Positions 9,327-17,458 of a DNA stretch of 51,653 bases are shown here, in pieces (the first letter of the stretch is position 1; every line of letters begins with the position of its first letter). The DNA is from an uncultured Paraprevotella sp. (GTDB lineage Bacteria > Bacteroidota > Bacteroidia > Bacteroidales > Bacteroidaceae): positions 1 to 51,653 of the forward strand of contig CALUIV010000022.1 in the NCBI GenBank assembly GCA_944320775.1, read 5' to 3'. Both the position numbers and the translations under genes were made by a program. Under the pieces are notes generated by a model. That model saw only the letters and a list, made by a program, of their open reading frames with translations, ran no database searches and was not told the origin of the DNA.

Positions 9327-10349
9327 TTATGGTTCTTCTATATGAATCAGTTTTTTTAATACTGGTGTGATATCTTCAGAGATGTTGTTTCCAGAAACGA
9401 CAAGATTATGTTCTTTATCAAAAAGCAATGCATAAGGTATTTCCTTAAGTACAATTTTTTCAAGAAGAACATCATTCCAACCTTCGAAACTACAATAGAT
9501 TGGCCATCTGATATCGTTTCTTTTGATTTCTTCATTCAGATCATTTGCAGACAAATCTAAACTGATACTCAATATCTGTATACTGTCCTGATATTGAGTC
9601 CATAGTTTTTTTGTTTGATAGTTGTGGTAGCTGCTACCTAGCCAACTGGCCCATACTGTTAATAAAACAGGTTTACCTTTACAATCATCGAATGTTGTTG
9701 TATCTCTTTTTGTATCTATAAAACTTAACTGGCCAAATGTATTTGTTGTCAACTTCTGTGTCTTTGCTGTTATTACAGATTGCCATTTAAGAATTTGTGT
9801 CGATTTCGGTTGATGAGTAGACAGTATTTTGTATGTGTCTTGTAACAGAATGGTGTCAATATGAACTGCATCAAGAATATATTTCTGAAAAAGAAAACGG
9901 CTTACAGGAGATTCTGGTTTTTCCTTTATAAAAGCAGCGGCAGCTTTCATCAGTTCGTTTGGACTGCTATTAAGATGCTGTTTTCTAAAGTTTGTCAATA
10001 ATTTATTTTCTTCTGTTCCCGTAACTTCTGTTTCAGATAGCTTTCTGGCATCACCTTTAATTTGGACGTGTGTTCCGTTTTTGGCGAAAATCACTTGTTC
10101 TGTAAAGTTTGGATACAAGAGATGCAAGGTTGCATAATCGTCACTATTGTCTATTTCTGTTTGATAATCAAAATTTCCATTAATGATCTTAATTGTATCG
10201 AAACTCGTCAGTCCGTTTTCCGGACTGTACAGATAGAATTCACCCTGCTGCAGGTGTTCGAATTCTCCCGTCAGCCGGAATCGGCTTTGGGGATTTCCAC
10301 AGCTGAGCAGGGTGAATGCTATAAAATAATAGAGAATGAATCTCTTCAT
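9327..10349 (-). CDS. DUF4369/TlpA-like lipoprotein lacking the redox cysteines
   Basis: A lipobox (LLSC, Cys17) marks this 340-residue protein as a lipoprotein. Residues about 22-115 match the beta-rich DUF4369 module often fused to thioredoxins in Bacteroidota. From about 205 a TlpA/AhpC-type thioredoxin fold follows, including KPVLLTVWASW, then a strand ILSISLD and a cis-proline-type loop KEIPYALLFDKE. Where the active site CxxC should follow WASW, the sequence is LGSS, so Leu237 and Ser240 replace both cysteines. The protein therefore cannot do thiol exchange by the usual route; a binding or scaffold role is possible. It lies 14 bases after the OmpA/TPR lipoprotein gene and 16 before comM, in one presumed transcript. 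The frame is intact, so this is not simple decay. Confidence 0.86.
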   Translation of the reverse strand: MKRFILYYFIAFTLLSCGNPQSRFRLTGEFEHLQQGEFYLYSPENGLTSFDTIKIINGNFDYQTEIDNSDDYATLHLLYPNFTEQVIFAKNGTHVQIKGDARKLSETEVTGTEENKLLTNFRKQHLNSSPNELMKAAAAFIKEKPESPVSRFLFQKYILDAVHIDTILLQDTYKILSTHQPKSTQILKWQSVITAKTQKLTTNTFGQLSFIDTKRDTTTFDDCKGKPVLLTVWASWLGSSYHNYQTKKLWTQYQDSIQILSISLDLSANDLNEEIKRNDIRWPIYCSFEGWNDVLLEKIVLKEIPYALLFDKEHNLVVSGNNISEDITPVLKKLIHIEEP

Positions 10350-10363
10350 TTGTTAGGGCTGAT

Positions 10364-12058
10364 TTATTTAACCAGGCTTTCGATAGTTGATGCAAAGTTT
10401 GCAAACTCCAAGTCGATTGCAGCACGTTTTGCTAATGAAGAATCCTTCTGAATAGCAGTGCGCAAGTTGCTGCTTACGCCAGAAGCGTCATTTGTACGGG
10501 CTGCTACAATTGCCTTTAAGTAAGCTGTATATGCATCAGCATTTTTCACATTGTTCAGTGTGTTCTTAGCTGCAGCATAATCTTTATTCAAGATCTGTGC
10601 CAATGCTGCACTATTGGTATTGACGCCATTCAAGTTACCGGCAGCTTGTTGGTAGTTACCTTTAGCAATCTGCAAATTACCCATAACTTCCTTGAATGAG
10701 TTGGCGCCAGAACCTTTAGCAAGATATGATTCAGCTGTAGCAATGTCATTCTTAGCCAATGCAATCAATGCCAAGTTTGTATTTACTTCGCTAGCGTCTG
10801 CTTTCAAAGATTTTGCTTTGTTCAGGTGGCTTTCTGCAGAAGTCAGATCACCCTTGGCATATGCCAATTGTGCCAAATTGTTATAAGCACGATAATCGTT
10901 GGCATACAATTGTGTTGCTTTCTGATACCAAGCTTCCTTTTCAGCAGGAGTATTAACCAAAGTAGCACCATAGAGAAGTTCTTCATTGCTCAATTTGCTT
11001 GCATCAGATGCGAACTGTGCTTTGATTTCATCATCGCTACGACCGATAAGTTCGTAGTTGATGGCAAGACGGGCACGACGTAATTCAGGAAGAATTGTTT
11101 CGGCCAATTCCTGGAATACAGCAGACATATTCTTGATCTGAGCTTCACGCTCTTCAGGATCCTTGTACATAGAAAGGACACGCAAGATAACATCTTTGTC
11201 CTGAATGTTGCTAGCAGAAACTAACTCTTGGAAACCATCCCAGTCCTCAGCTGTATACTTAGTTTTGACATCTGCTTCCATCTTGTTGGTTTTCAATGTC
11301 TTTGCTACGTATTTTTCTGAGTTGTTCTGACGGTCTTCTGCCAAGCGAGTATTCAGATCTAAAGCACCATCTGGTGATGCATATGCTGAAATTTCAATAT
11401 CAGTAAGAGCTTTACCTTTCTGATCAGCATTGATATCTTTTAATGTCTGAATAAACTCTTGAATAGAAGTTGTCTTCAGTTCGCTATTGCGGATATTAGC
11501 CTGTTGGATTAAGAACTTGATATTAGCCTCTTGGCGTTGTTTGATAATTCTTTGGAATCCGTCAGCTGCGGTTGCTGCATTTGCAGTAGCCAATGTATTC
11601 TTAAGTAAGTCAGATGTTGCAAGAACACCATAACCGATTTTTACTTCAGGAACAGTAACTGTTTTCTTTCCTACTTTTGCATCAAATGTCAGGTAAAGGT
11701 CAGACTTTTGCATAGCAGGTACAAAATCGAAGATGCTCTTCATTGTGTAGTTACCACCGACTTTGTAAGAAATAGTCTGATTGTTGCCTTTAACTTTTTC
11801 TCCCTGGAATGTTGCACTTTGGCCTTTTACTTCACCACCTTCGTATTTCAATACTGGAGTAACAGTAACAACGGCCTTCTTCTTCATGTATTTTTCAGGG
11901 AATTTACCGTTGATAGTAGCTGGAACTTGGCCGGCAATAGCTTCCAGCGGAGTAGGGGTCACTGTGAAGTTGTCAGCAGAAAGAGCGCCCAACTTCTTAC
12001 AAGATGTAAGTGCCATTGCAGACACTACAGTCATAGTTAAATAGAAATGTTTACGCAT
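10364..12058 (-). CDS. lipoprotein with OmpA-like and TPR domains
   Basis: The signal peptide ends in a lipobox LTSC (Cys20). Residues about 25-150 form a beta-rich region with Thr/Val-rich strands. A stretch at about 200-255 (EFIQTLKDINADQKGKALTD, then EISAYASPDGALDLNTRLAEDRQ) looks like an OmpA-type peptidoglycan-binding fold, judged by the 'I-x-A-Y-A-S-x-D-G...N-x-R-L-A-x-x-R' pattern. From about 370 to 520 there are TPR helices (NDYRAYNNLAQLAYAKGDL, AKSLKADASEVNTNLALIAL). Such proteins usually link the outer membrane to the cell wall or act as assembly scaffolds. It is the first gene of the cluster running through the TlpA-like gene, comM and metG, and its own promoter is visible. Function beyond scaffold is not known to me. 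Confidence 0.85.
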   Translation of the reverse strand: MRKHFYLTMTVVSAMALTSCKKLGALSADNFTVTPTPLEAIAGQVPATINGKFPEKYMKKKAVVTVTPVLKYEGGEVKGQSATFQGEKVKGNNQTISYKVGGNYTMKSIFDFVPAMQKSDLYLTFDAKVGKKTVTVPEVKIGYGVLATSDLLKNTLATANAATAADGFQRIIKQRQEANIKFLIQQANIRNSELKTTSIQEFIQTLKDINADQKGKALTDIEISAYASPDGALDLNTRLAEDRQNNSEKYVAKTLKTNKMEADVKTKYTAEDWDGFQELVSASNIQDKDVILRVLSMYKDPEEREAQIKNMSAVFQELAETILPELRRARLAINYELIGRSDDEIKAQFASDASKLSNEELLYGATLVNTPAEKEAWYQKATQLYANDYRAYNNLAQLAYAKGDLTSAESHLNKAKSLKADASEVNTNLALIALAKNDIATAESYLAKGSGANSFKEVMGNLQIAKGNYQQAAGNLNGVNTNSAALAQILNKDYAAAKNTLNNVKNADAYTAYLKAIVAARTNDASGVSSNLRTAIQKDSSLAKRAAIDLEFANFASTIESLVK

Positions 12059-12087
12059 ACTAACTTGATTTAGTTATTAGTTTGCTG

Positions 12088-12095
12088 CAAAGATA
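12088..12095 (-). promoter_or_regulatory. -7 element for the OmpA/TPR lipoprotein cluster
   Basis: TATCTTTG on the minus strand matches TAnnTTTG exactly and lies 30 bases before the lipoprotein ATG. A clear TTTG -33 partner is not visible. Confidence 0.55.
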
Positions 12096-12178
12096 AGCAA
12101 CTTTGATTAACTAAGACAGAACTTAGCATAAAATATTGCAAAAAAATGATATAAATCATGTTTTATTTTGAATTTTAT

Positions 12179-13126
12179 TCACTGCTGCTGGTATTTTAAG
12201 TTTCGTGGGTGGTGCAGGAGTATCTCTTCCCTCAATTTACTTTTTTCGATATGCATGTATATTTCCGTAGTAGCAATGCTCTCGTGCCCTAACATGGCTT
12301 GTATTGCACGCAGATTTGCACCTCCTTCCAGCAGGTGAGTTGCGAAAGAATGACGAAAGGTATGAGGACTAATGTTCTTTTTGATGCCACAAATTTCCGT
12401 TAACTCTTTTACTATATGGAAAATCATAATGCGGGAAAGCGCTGTTCCACGTCGCAGACTCAGAAATATAAAATCTTCATGTCCTTTTTTTATTTGTATT
12501 GTGTTCCTGTCGATAAACCACATTTGAAGCTCCTTTATGGCGCGATTCGATATTGGAACGAGTCTTTCTTTATTCCCTTTGCCAAGAACCCGTATGAAGC
12601 CTTGATCTAAAAAAAGATCTGATAATTTTAATTGGCATAGTTCTGTGACCCGTAGTCCGCAACTGTATAACATTTCTATTATTGCTCGATTACGCTGACC
12701 TTCATCTTTACTTAAGTCTATTGCAGCAATGATTCTATCGATTTCCGCTACACTTAAGACTTCAGGTAATGATTTTTTGATTTTAGGCGTTTCCAATAGT
12801 TCCGTTGGATCATTGTCTATTACGTGTTCTAAGATTAAAAAACGATAGAATGCTCTGATACCGGAGAGTATGCGTGCTATGGAACGTGGGCAAATGTCAA
12901 TATCATATAATGTAGCAGCAAATTGGTGAAGATTTTCTAATTTAATATTGACAGCTTGCAGTTGTATGTCTTCTAAATAGTCGAGTAACTTTTGCAGGTC
13001 TTTCTCATAGGCATCTATTGTGTTGTTAGAGAACGATTTTTCAAGTTTTAAATATTGTCTGTACTTTCTTATTAGAGTTTTGTCAATGATTGTATACTTC
13101 TGCTCGTTTTTTTCGATATATTCCAT
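12179..13126 (-). CDS. xerD: site-specific tyrosine recombinase XerD
   Basis: XerC/XerD resolve chromosome dimers at dif. The N-terminal SAM-like core-binding domain (about 17-105) is followed by the catalytic domain. All six catalytic positions are present: Arg159 (CGLRVTEL), Lys183 (GKGNKERL), His255 and Arg258 (HTFRHSFATHLLEGGAN), His281 (LGHESI) and Tyr290 (TEIYMH). Every one is exactly 11 positions beyond the E. coli XerD residue, reflecting a longer N-terminus. Absence of flanking mobile genes argues for the housekeeping recombinase rather than an integrase. It is divergent from aroQ with overlapping promoters. Confidence 0.93.
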   Translation of the reverse strand: MEYIEKNEQKYTIIDKTLIRKYRQYLKLEKSFSNNTIDAYEKDLQKLLDYLEDIQLQAVNIKLENLHQFAATLYDIDICPRSIARILSGIRAFYRFLILEHVIDNDPTELLETPKIKKSLPEVLSVAEIDRIIAAIDLSKDEGQRNRAIIEMLYSCGLRVTELCQLKLSDLFLDQGFIRVLGKGNKERLVPISNRAIKELQMWFIDRNTIQIKKGHEDFIFLSLRRGTALSRIMIFHIVKELTEICGIKKNISPHTFRHSFATHLLEGGANLRAIQAMLGHESIATTEIYMHIEKSKLREEILLHHPRNLKYQQQ

Positions 13127-13143
13127 TCTTTTTCTTAACTTTG
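13112..13143 (+). promoter_or_regulatory. promoter of the aroQ-pyk operon
   Basis: TAACTTTG at 13136-13143 matches the -7 element exactly; TTCG at 13112-13115 sits 20 bases upstream in the -33 place. The predicted start near 13150 leaves a short leader before the aroQ ATG at 13177. The -33 part lies inside xerD. Confidence 0.6.
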
Positions 13144-13157
13144 TACCCGAAATTGCG

Positions 13158-13189
13158 CAAATATATCTATTTAATTATGAGAATACAAA
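13158..13189 (-). promoter_or_regulatory. promoter of xerD
   Basis: On the minus strand TTTG (13186-13189) and TATATTTG (13158-13165) are separated by 20 bases, a full match to the phylum consensus. The -33 box lies inside the aroQ coding region, facing the aroQ promoter. Confidence 0.65.
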
Positions 13190-13602
13190 TCATAAACGGA
13201 CCAAATATCAATTTGTTGGGTAAACGTGAACCGGATATATATGGTTCTATGTCTTTTACCGATTATTTGGAGGGATTGCGTTCGAGTTACCCGGATATTA
13301 AGTTTGATTATTTTCAAAGTAACATAGAAGGAGAACTGATAGACGTGATTCAGCGTGTAGGATATGAGTATGACGGAATTATCCTGAATGCAGGAGCTTA
13401 TACGCATACTTCCATTGCTTTACAGGATGTGATTCGTGCAATTACGGCGCCAGTCATAGAAGTTCATATTAGTAATATTCATAAACGGGAAGAATTCCGA
13501 CACAAATCAATGATTTCATGTGCATGTGTAGGTGTAATTTGTGGATTTGGTTTGGATTCTTATCGACTGGCAGTAGAAGCTTTGTTTCATGTTGCTGGAT
13601 AA
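13177..13602 (+). CDS. aroQ: type II 3-dehydroquinate dehydratase
   Basis: The enzyme converts 3-dehydroquinate to 3-dehydroshikimate in the shikimate pathway. I chose the ATG at 13177 since it opens the invariant start MRIQIINGPNINLLGKREP; a longer upstream frame has no family match. The protein is 141 residues, the normal type II length. Key residues are Asn and Gly of the substrate loop, the catalytic Tyr of the flexible loop (REPDIYG), ILNAGAYTHTSIALQDVI and the EVHISNIHKREEFRHKS segment. It is the first gene of a five-gene operon with pyk 22 bases downstream. Confidence 0.96.
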   Translation: MRIQIINGPNINLLGKREPDIYGSMSFTDYLEGLRSSYPDIKFDYFQSNIEGELIDVIQRVGYEYDGIILNAGAYTHTSIALQDVIRAITAPVIEVHISNIHKREEFRHKSMISCACVGVICGFGLDSYRLAVEALFHVAG

Positions 13603-13624
13603 CAAACACAAAAACAATATTATT

Positions 13625-15082
13625 ATGATGTTAAAACAGACTAAGATCGTGGCGTCTATTTCTGATTTACGCTGTGATGTTGATTTCATTCGTTCCTTGT
13701 TTGAGGCTGGTATGAATGTTGTTCGTATGAATACGGCTCATGCTAGTCGGGAAGGTTTTGAAAAATTGATTAGTAATGTTCGTGAGGTTTCAAACCGTAT
13801 CGCTATTTTGATGGATACGAAAGGGCCTGAGGTAAGAACTACTGAGAATGCAGAAGGGACTACAGACTATAAAACCGGAGAGATTGTGCGAATTGTCGGT
13901 AATCCTGAACTTAAAACTTGTCGGGAGTGTATCGCTGTTTCTTATCCGAATTTTGTTTCTGATTTAAAGGTTGGAGATGAGGTTTTGATTGACGACGGAG
14001 AATTAGAATTGGTTGTTGTTGATAAAAACGATACGGAATTAATATGTGAGGTACGTAATGATGCGACCTTGGCGAGTCGGAAGAGTGTGAATGTTCCAGG
14101 GGTACGGATCAATTTGCCTTCATTAACGGAGAAAGACCGGAACAATATCATTTATGCGATCGAGAAAGATATTGATTTTATTGCTCATTCTTTCGTTCGT
14201 AATCGTCAGGATGTGTTGGATATTCGTCATATACTGGACACATATGGAAGTGATATTAAGATTATTGCTAAAATAGAAAATCAGGAGGGGGTCGACAATA
14301 TCGATGAAATTCTGGAAGTGGCTGATGGTATTATGGTCGCTCGTGGAGATTTGGGTATTGAAGTTCCGCAGGAAAGAATTCCTGGAATCCAGCGTTTATT
14401 GATTAAGAAATGTATTTTGGCACATAAACCGGTTATTGTGGCAACACAGATGTTGCATACGATGATCCATAATCCACGGCCAACACGTGCTGAAGTTACT
14501 GATATTGCCAATGCCATTTATTACCGTACGGATGCTTTGATGTTAAGTGGTGAAACAGCATATGGAAAATATCCTGTAGAGGCAGTACGGACAATGACCA
14601 AGATTGCAGCTCAGGCAGAAAAAGACAAGCTGGCTGAGAATGATATTCGCATACCTTTGCAGGAAGGAACGGATGTTACGGCATTTCTCGCAAAGCAGGC
14701 TGTAAAGGCAACAACCAAGTTACCGATCAAAGCGATTATCACAGATAGCTTCAGTGGACGTATGGCGCGTAATTTAGCAGCATTCCGTGGTAAATATCCG
14801 GTTCTTGCTATTTGTTATAAGGAGAAAACGATGCGTCATTTGGCCCTTTCTTATGGTGTAGAAGCTATTTTTATGCCAGAAAAAGCCAATGGTCAGGCTT
14901 ATTATTTTGCTGCCTTGCGTAAATTACTGGATGATGGTGTATTGACCGAAAATGATATGGTTGCCTATTTGAGTGGTGGTAAACAAGGAACCCAAACTTC
15001 TTTCCTGGAAATCAATGTAGTTGGGGATGTGTTGAAATATGCCATGGATTATGTATTGCCGAATCGTAACAGATATTTATAA
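13625..15082 (+). CDS. pyk: pyruvate kinase
   Basis: This glycolytic enzyme transfers phosphate from phosphoenolpyruvate to ADP. I take the ATG at 13625 (the next codon is also ATG); upstream codons have no family match. The 485-residue protein shows MNTAHAS (substrate Arg/Asn loop), MDTKGPEVRT, the catalytic-lysine segment IIAKIENQEGVDNIDEIL, the ADGIMVARGDLGIEVP signature and MIHNPRPTRAEVTDIANAI. The C-terminal regulatory domain (about 350-480) is complete, with a FSGRMARNLAAFR loop. The N-terminal motif reads KIVASISDLRC in place of the usual KIVATIGPxS, a common form in this order as far as I recall. It follows aroQ and precedes an O-methyltransferase gene. Confidence 0.96.
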   Translation: MMLKQTKIVASISDLRCDVDFIRSLFEAGMNVVRMNTAHASREGFEKLISNVREVSNRIAILMDTKGPEVRTTENAEGTTDYKTGEIVRIVGNPELKTCRECIAVSYPNFVSDLKVGDEVLIDDGELELVVVDKNDTELICEVRNDATLASRKSVNVPGVRINLPSLTEKDRNNIIYAIEKDIDFIAHSFVRNRQDVLDIRHILDTYGSDIKIIAKIENQEGVDNIDEILEVADGIMVARGDLGIEVPQERIPGIQRLLIKKCILAHKPVIVATQMLHTMIHNPRPTRAEVTDIANAIYYRTDALMLSGETAYGKYPVEAVRTMTKIAAQAEKDKLAENDIRIPLQEGTDVTAFLAKQAVKATTKLPIKAIITDSFSGRMARNLAAFRGKYPVLAICYKEKTMRHLALSYGVEAIFMPEKANGQAYYFAALRKLLDDGVLTENDMVAYLSGGKQGTQTSFLEINVVGDVLKYAMDYVLPNRNRYL

Positions 15083-15092
15083 ATAAATCAGG

Positions 15093-15131
15093 CAGGAGAT
15101 CTGAGAGAATAAGAAGTGCTTGGATCTCCTG
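15093..15131 (+). terminator. weak hairpin between pyk and the O-methyltransferase gene
   Basis: Nine-base arms (CAGGAGATC at 15093-15101; complement at 15123-15131) enclose a 21-base loop and are followed by a short T-rich stretch. It may attenuate downstream expression rather than end transcription. Confidence 0.35.
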
Positions 15132-15141
15132 TCCTTGTTTA

Positions 15142-15795
15142 ATGGATAATGGTATGAAGGAAACTGATGCATTGGATGAATATATCTTGGATCACATAGA
15201 TGATGAGGGTGCTTATTTGAAGGCATTATATCGGGCAACGCATGTGAAATTATTGCGTCCGAGAATGGCGTCAGGGCATTTGCAGGGGCGTATGTTGAAA
15301 ATGTTTGTACGTATGATTCGTCCACGTCAGGTTCTTGAAATCGGCACATACAGTGGTTATTCAGCTTTGTGTATGGCAGAGGGGCTTATGGATGGTGCCC
15401 TATTGCATACTTTTGAAATTAATGATGAGCAGGAGGATTTTACTCGGCCGTGGTTTGAAGGGTCTCCTTATGCGGATAAAATAAAGTTTTATATAGGGGA
15501 TGCCTTAGAAATGTTGCCTCAATTGGATTTGGTCTTTGATATGGCATTTATTGACGGTGATAAGCGTCGGTATTTGGATTATTATGAAATGGTCTTGTCA
15601 AAATTGGCTCCTGGAGGGTATATTCTGGCTGATAATACATTATGGGATGGTCATGTTCTGGAGGAGCCTCGACAGTCTGATTTGCAAACAATAGGAATAA
15701 TGCGTTTCAATGATTTCGTAGCAAAAGACAATCGGGTCGAAAAAGTCATTTTGCCTTTGCGAGATGGATTGACAATTATAAGAAAAAAAGAATAA
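15142..15795 (+). CDS. SAM-dependent O-methyltransferase (TrmR/YrrM-like)
   Basis: The 217-residue protein is a class I methyltransferase of the cation-dependent COMT-like group. It shows the SAM-binding motif VLEIGTYSGYSALCMAEGL, the acidic motif HTFEIND, IDGDKRRYLDYYE with a metal-binding aspartate, and GGYILADNTLWDG with the second metal site. Bacterial members of this length include TrmR, which methylates 5-hydroxyuridine in tRNA; that role would suit a neighbour of rbfA but is inference. It ends 3 bases before rbfA. Two ATGs four codons apart could start it. Confidence 0.85.
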   Translation: MDNGMKETDALDEYILDHIDDEGAYLKALYRATHVKLLRPRMASGHLQGRMLKMFVRMIRPRQVLEIGTYSGYSALCMAEGLMDGALLHTFEINDEQEDFTRPWFEGSPYADKIKFYIGDALEMLPQLDLVFDMAFIDGDKRRYLDYYEMVLSKLAPGGYILADNTLWDGHVLEEPRQSDLQTIGIMRFNDFVAKDNRVEKVILPLRDGLTIIRKKE

Positions 15796-15798
15796 TTT

Positions 15799-16173
15799 AT
15801 GGAAACTACAAGACAAAACAAGATTGCTCGCTTGATACAAAAGGAATTGAGCGATATTTTCATGTTGCAAACCAAGGCAACAAAGGGTGTGCTTGTATCT
15901 GTTAGTGTATGTCGTATCAGTCCAGATATGAGTATTTGTCGGGTATATTTAAGTGTCTTTCCGAGTGAAAAAGGTGCTGAGATAATAAAAAATATTAATG
16001 ACAATACAAAAGCGATTCGTTTTGAATTGGGTAAACGTGTACGTTATCAGTTACGTGTAATACCTGAATTAAAGTTTTTCTTGGATGACTCTTTAGATTA
16101 TATAGAAAATATTGATAATCTGCTTCGTTTTGAGAAAAAAGATGACTCACAAGAAAATAATAATGAGGAATAA
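15799..16173 (+). CDS. rbfA: ribosome-binding factor A
   Basis: RbfA binds the 30S subunit and assists late 16S rRNA processing and cold adaptation. The 124-residue protein has the KH-type fold pattern: RQNKIARLIQKELSDIF at the start, VSVSVCRISPDMSICRVYLSVF in the middle, and the usual LGKRVRYQLRVIPELKFFLDDSLDY end. The acidic tail (EKKDDSQENNNEE) is unremarkable. It is tightly spaced with the methyltransferase upstream and 15 bases from the permease gene downstream. Confidence 0.93.
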   Translation: METTRQNKIARLIQKELSDIFMLQTKATKGVLVSVSVCRISPDMSICRVYLSVFPSEKGAEIIKNINDNTKAIRFELGKRVRYQLRVIPELKFFLDDSLDYIENIDNLLRFEKKDDSQENNNEE

Positions 16174-16188
16174 ATATGGTGATTCCCT

Positions 16189-17424
16189 ATGAGAAACTTC
16201 TCTTTTTTTATTGCCAGGCGTTATTTATTCTCTAAGAAATCACACCATGCAATCAATATTATTTCAGCCATCTCTGTAATAGGGGTGGCTTTTGCTACTT
16301 TAGCCTTGGTTTGTACTTTGTCCGTTTTTAATGGGTTTCAGGAGCTGGTTGCTTCTTGTTTTACTGCTTTTGATCCGCAGTTAAAAATCAAACCTGTTTC
16401 AGGTAAAGTCGTTTCTGCCCAGGATTCTTGTTTGGTTGTTTTGCGTAATCATCCGATGGTTGCCGTTTATTCAGAGTGTCTTGAAGAAAATGCTTTGTTG
16501 TCTTTTGGAGAACGGCAGATGATGGTGACGGTAAAGGGGGTACAGGAGAACTTTAAAGAATTGACTTCTATTGAGCAGCTTTTGTATGGTGAAGGACAGT
16601 TTAAGTTGGAGGCGCAAGCGCATGATTTAGGTATATTAGGTATAAATTTAGCTTCTTCGTTAGGAGTATCGGCACGACCAGAAGAACAAATGACTGTTTA
16701 TGCTCCTCAAAAAGGAGAGCGGATTAATATGGGGAATCCGGCAGCAAGTTTTACGCAAATGCCTTTATACACTTCAGGCGTTGTTTTTTCTGTTCAGCAG
16801 GAAAAATATGATGATGCTTATGTGATTGTTTCTTTGGATTTTGCAAGGAAGCTATTTAAAGAATCAGATGGCGTTTCGGCCATTGAATTACGTTTAAATC
16901 CATCGGTAGATGTTCAGGAAGCTAAACGGCATATTCAGAATTTAGTTGGCAGTCGCTTTCAGGTGCTTGACCGTTATGAACAGCAGGCAGATATTTTCAA
17001 GGTCATGAAGGTCGAGAAATTGATTGCTTATGTTTTTCTTTCTTTTATTTTGTTAGTTGCTAGTTTTAATATCATTGGTTCTGTATCCATGTTGATTATC
17101 GAAAAAAAGGATGATGTATTGGTTTTACGGAATTTAGGAGCAACTGAAAGGATGATCAAGCGGATTTTTTTGTTTGAAGGACGTTTGATTACTGCAATAG
17201 GAGCGTTTGCTGGAATATTTATGGGGTTGTTGCTTTGTTATCTACAGCAAACTTTCGGGTGGTTAAAACTCGGTCAGTCATCTGGTAGTTTTTTAGTAGA
17301 TGCATATCCAGTCAGTGTCTATTGGTCGGATATCATTTTGGTTTTTGTAACCGTTATTGTAATTGGTTATTTAGCTTTATGGTATCCCGTTCGATATTTA
17401 TGTAACAGATATCTGGCAGACTAA
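16189..17424 (+). CDS. LolE/LolC-type ABC transporter permease (FtsX family)
   Basis: The 411-residue membrane protein starts with the Lol-type signature FFIARRYLFSKKSHHAINII. It has one membrane helix near 21-45, a large periplasmic domain (about 50-270) and three C-terminal helices (about 275-300, 325-350, 375-400), the FtsX-like permease layout. Such proteins release lipoproteins from the inner membrane for transport to the outer membrane. No ATPase partner gene (lolD) is adjacent. It is the last gene of the aroQ operon. Its final codons form one arm of a perfect 22-bp hairpin. Confidence 0.88.
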   Translation: MRNFSFFIARRYLFSKKSHHAINIISAISVIGVAFATLALVCTLSVFNGFQELVASCFTAFDPQLKIKPVSGKVVSAQDSCLVVLRNHPMVAVYSECLEENALLSFGERQMMVTVKGVQENFKELTSIEQLLYGEGQFKLEAQAHDLGILGINLASSLGVSARPEEQMTVYAPQKGERINMGNPAASFTQMPLYTSGVVFSVQQEKYDDAYVIVSLDFARKLFKESDGVSAIELRLNPSVDVQEAKRHIQNLVGSRFQVLDRYEQQADIFKVMKVEKLIAYVFLSFILLVASFNIIGSVSMLIIEKKDDVLVLRNLGATERMIKRIFLFEGRLITAIGAFAGIFMGLLLCYLQQTFGWLKLGQSSGSFLVDAYPVSVYWSDIILVFVTVIVIGYLALWYPVRYLCNRYLAD

Positions 17425-17455
17425 TATTTAATGTTAGTCTGCCAGATATCTGTTA
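17403..17455. terminator. perfect 22-bp hairpin, bidirectional terminator
   Basis: Arms 17403-17424 and 17434-17455 are perfect complements around a 9-base loop. The left arm is made from the last codons and the stop of the permease gene; the right arm ends 4 bases before the murI stop. It separates two convergent transcripts. Confidence 0.8.
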
Positions 17456-17458
17456 TTC

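Noticed and set aside
12179-13126. Phage or integrative-element integrase
   Set aside because: The recombinase is a plain XerD with no att-like repeats, tRNA target or mobile genes nearby.
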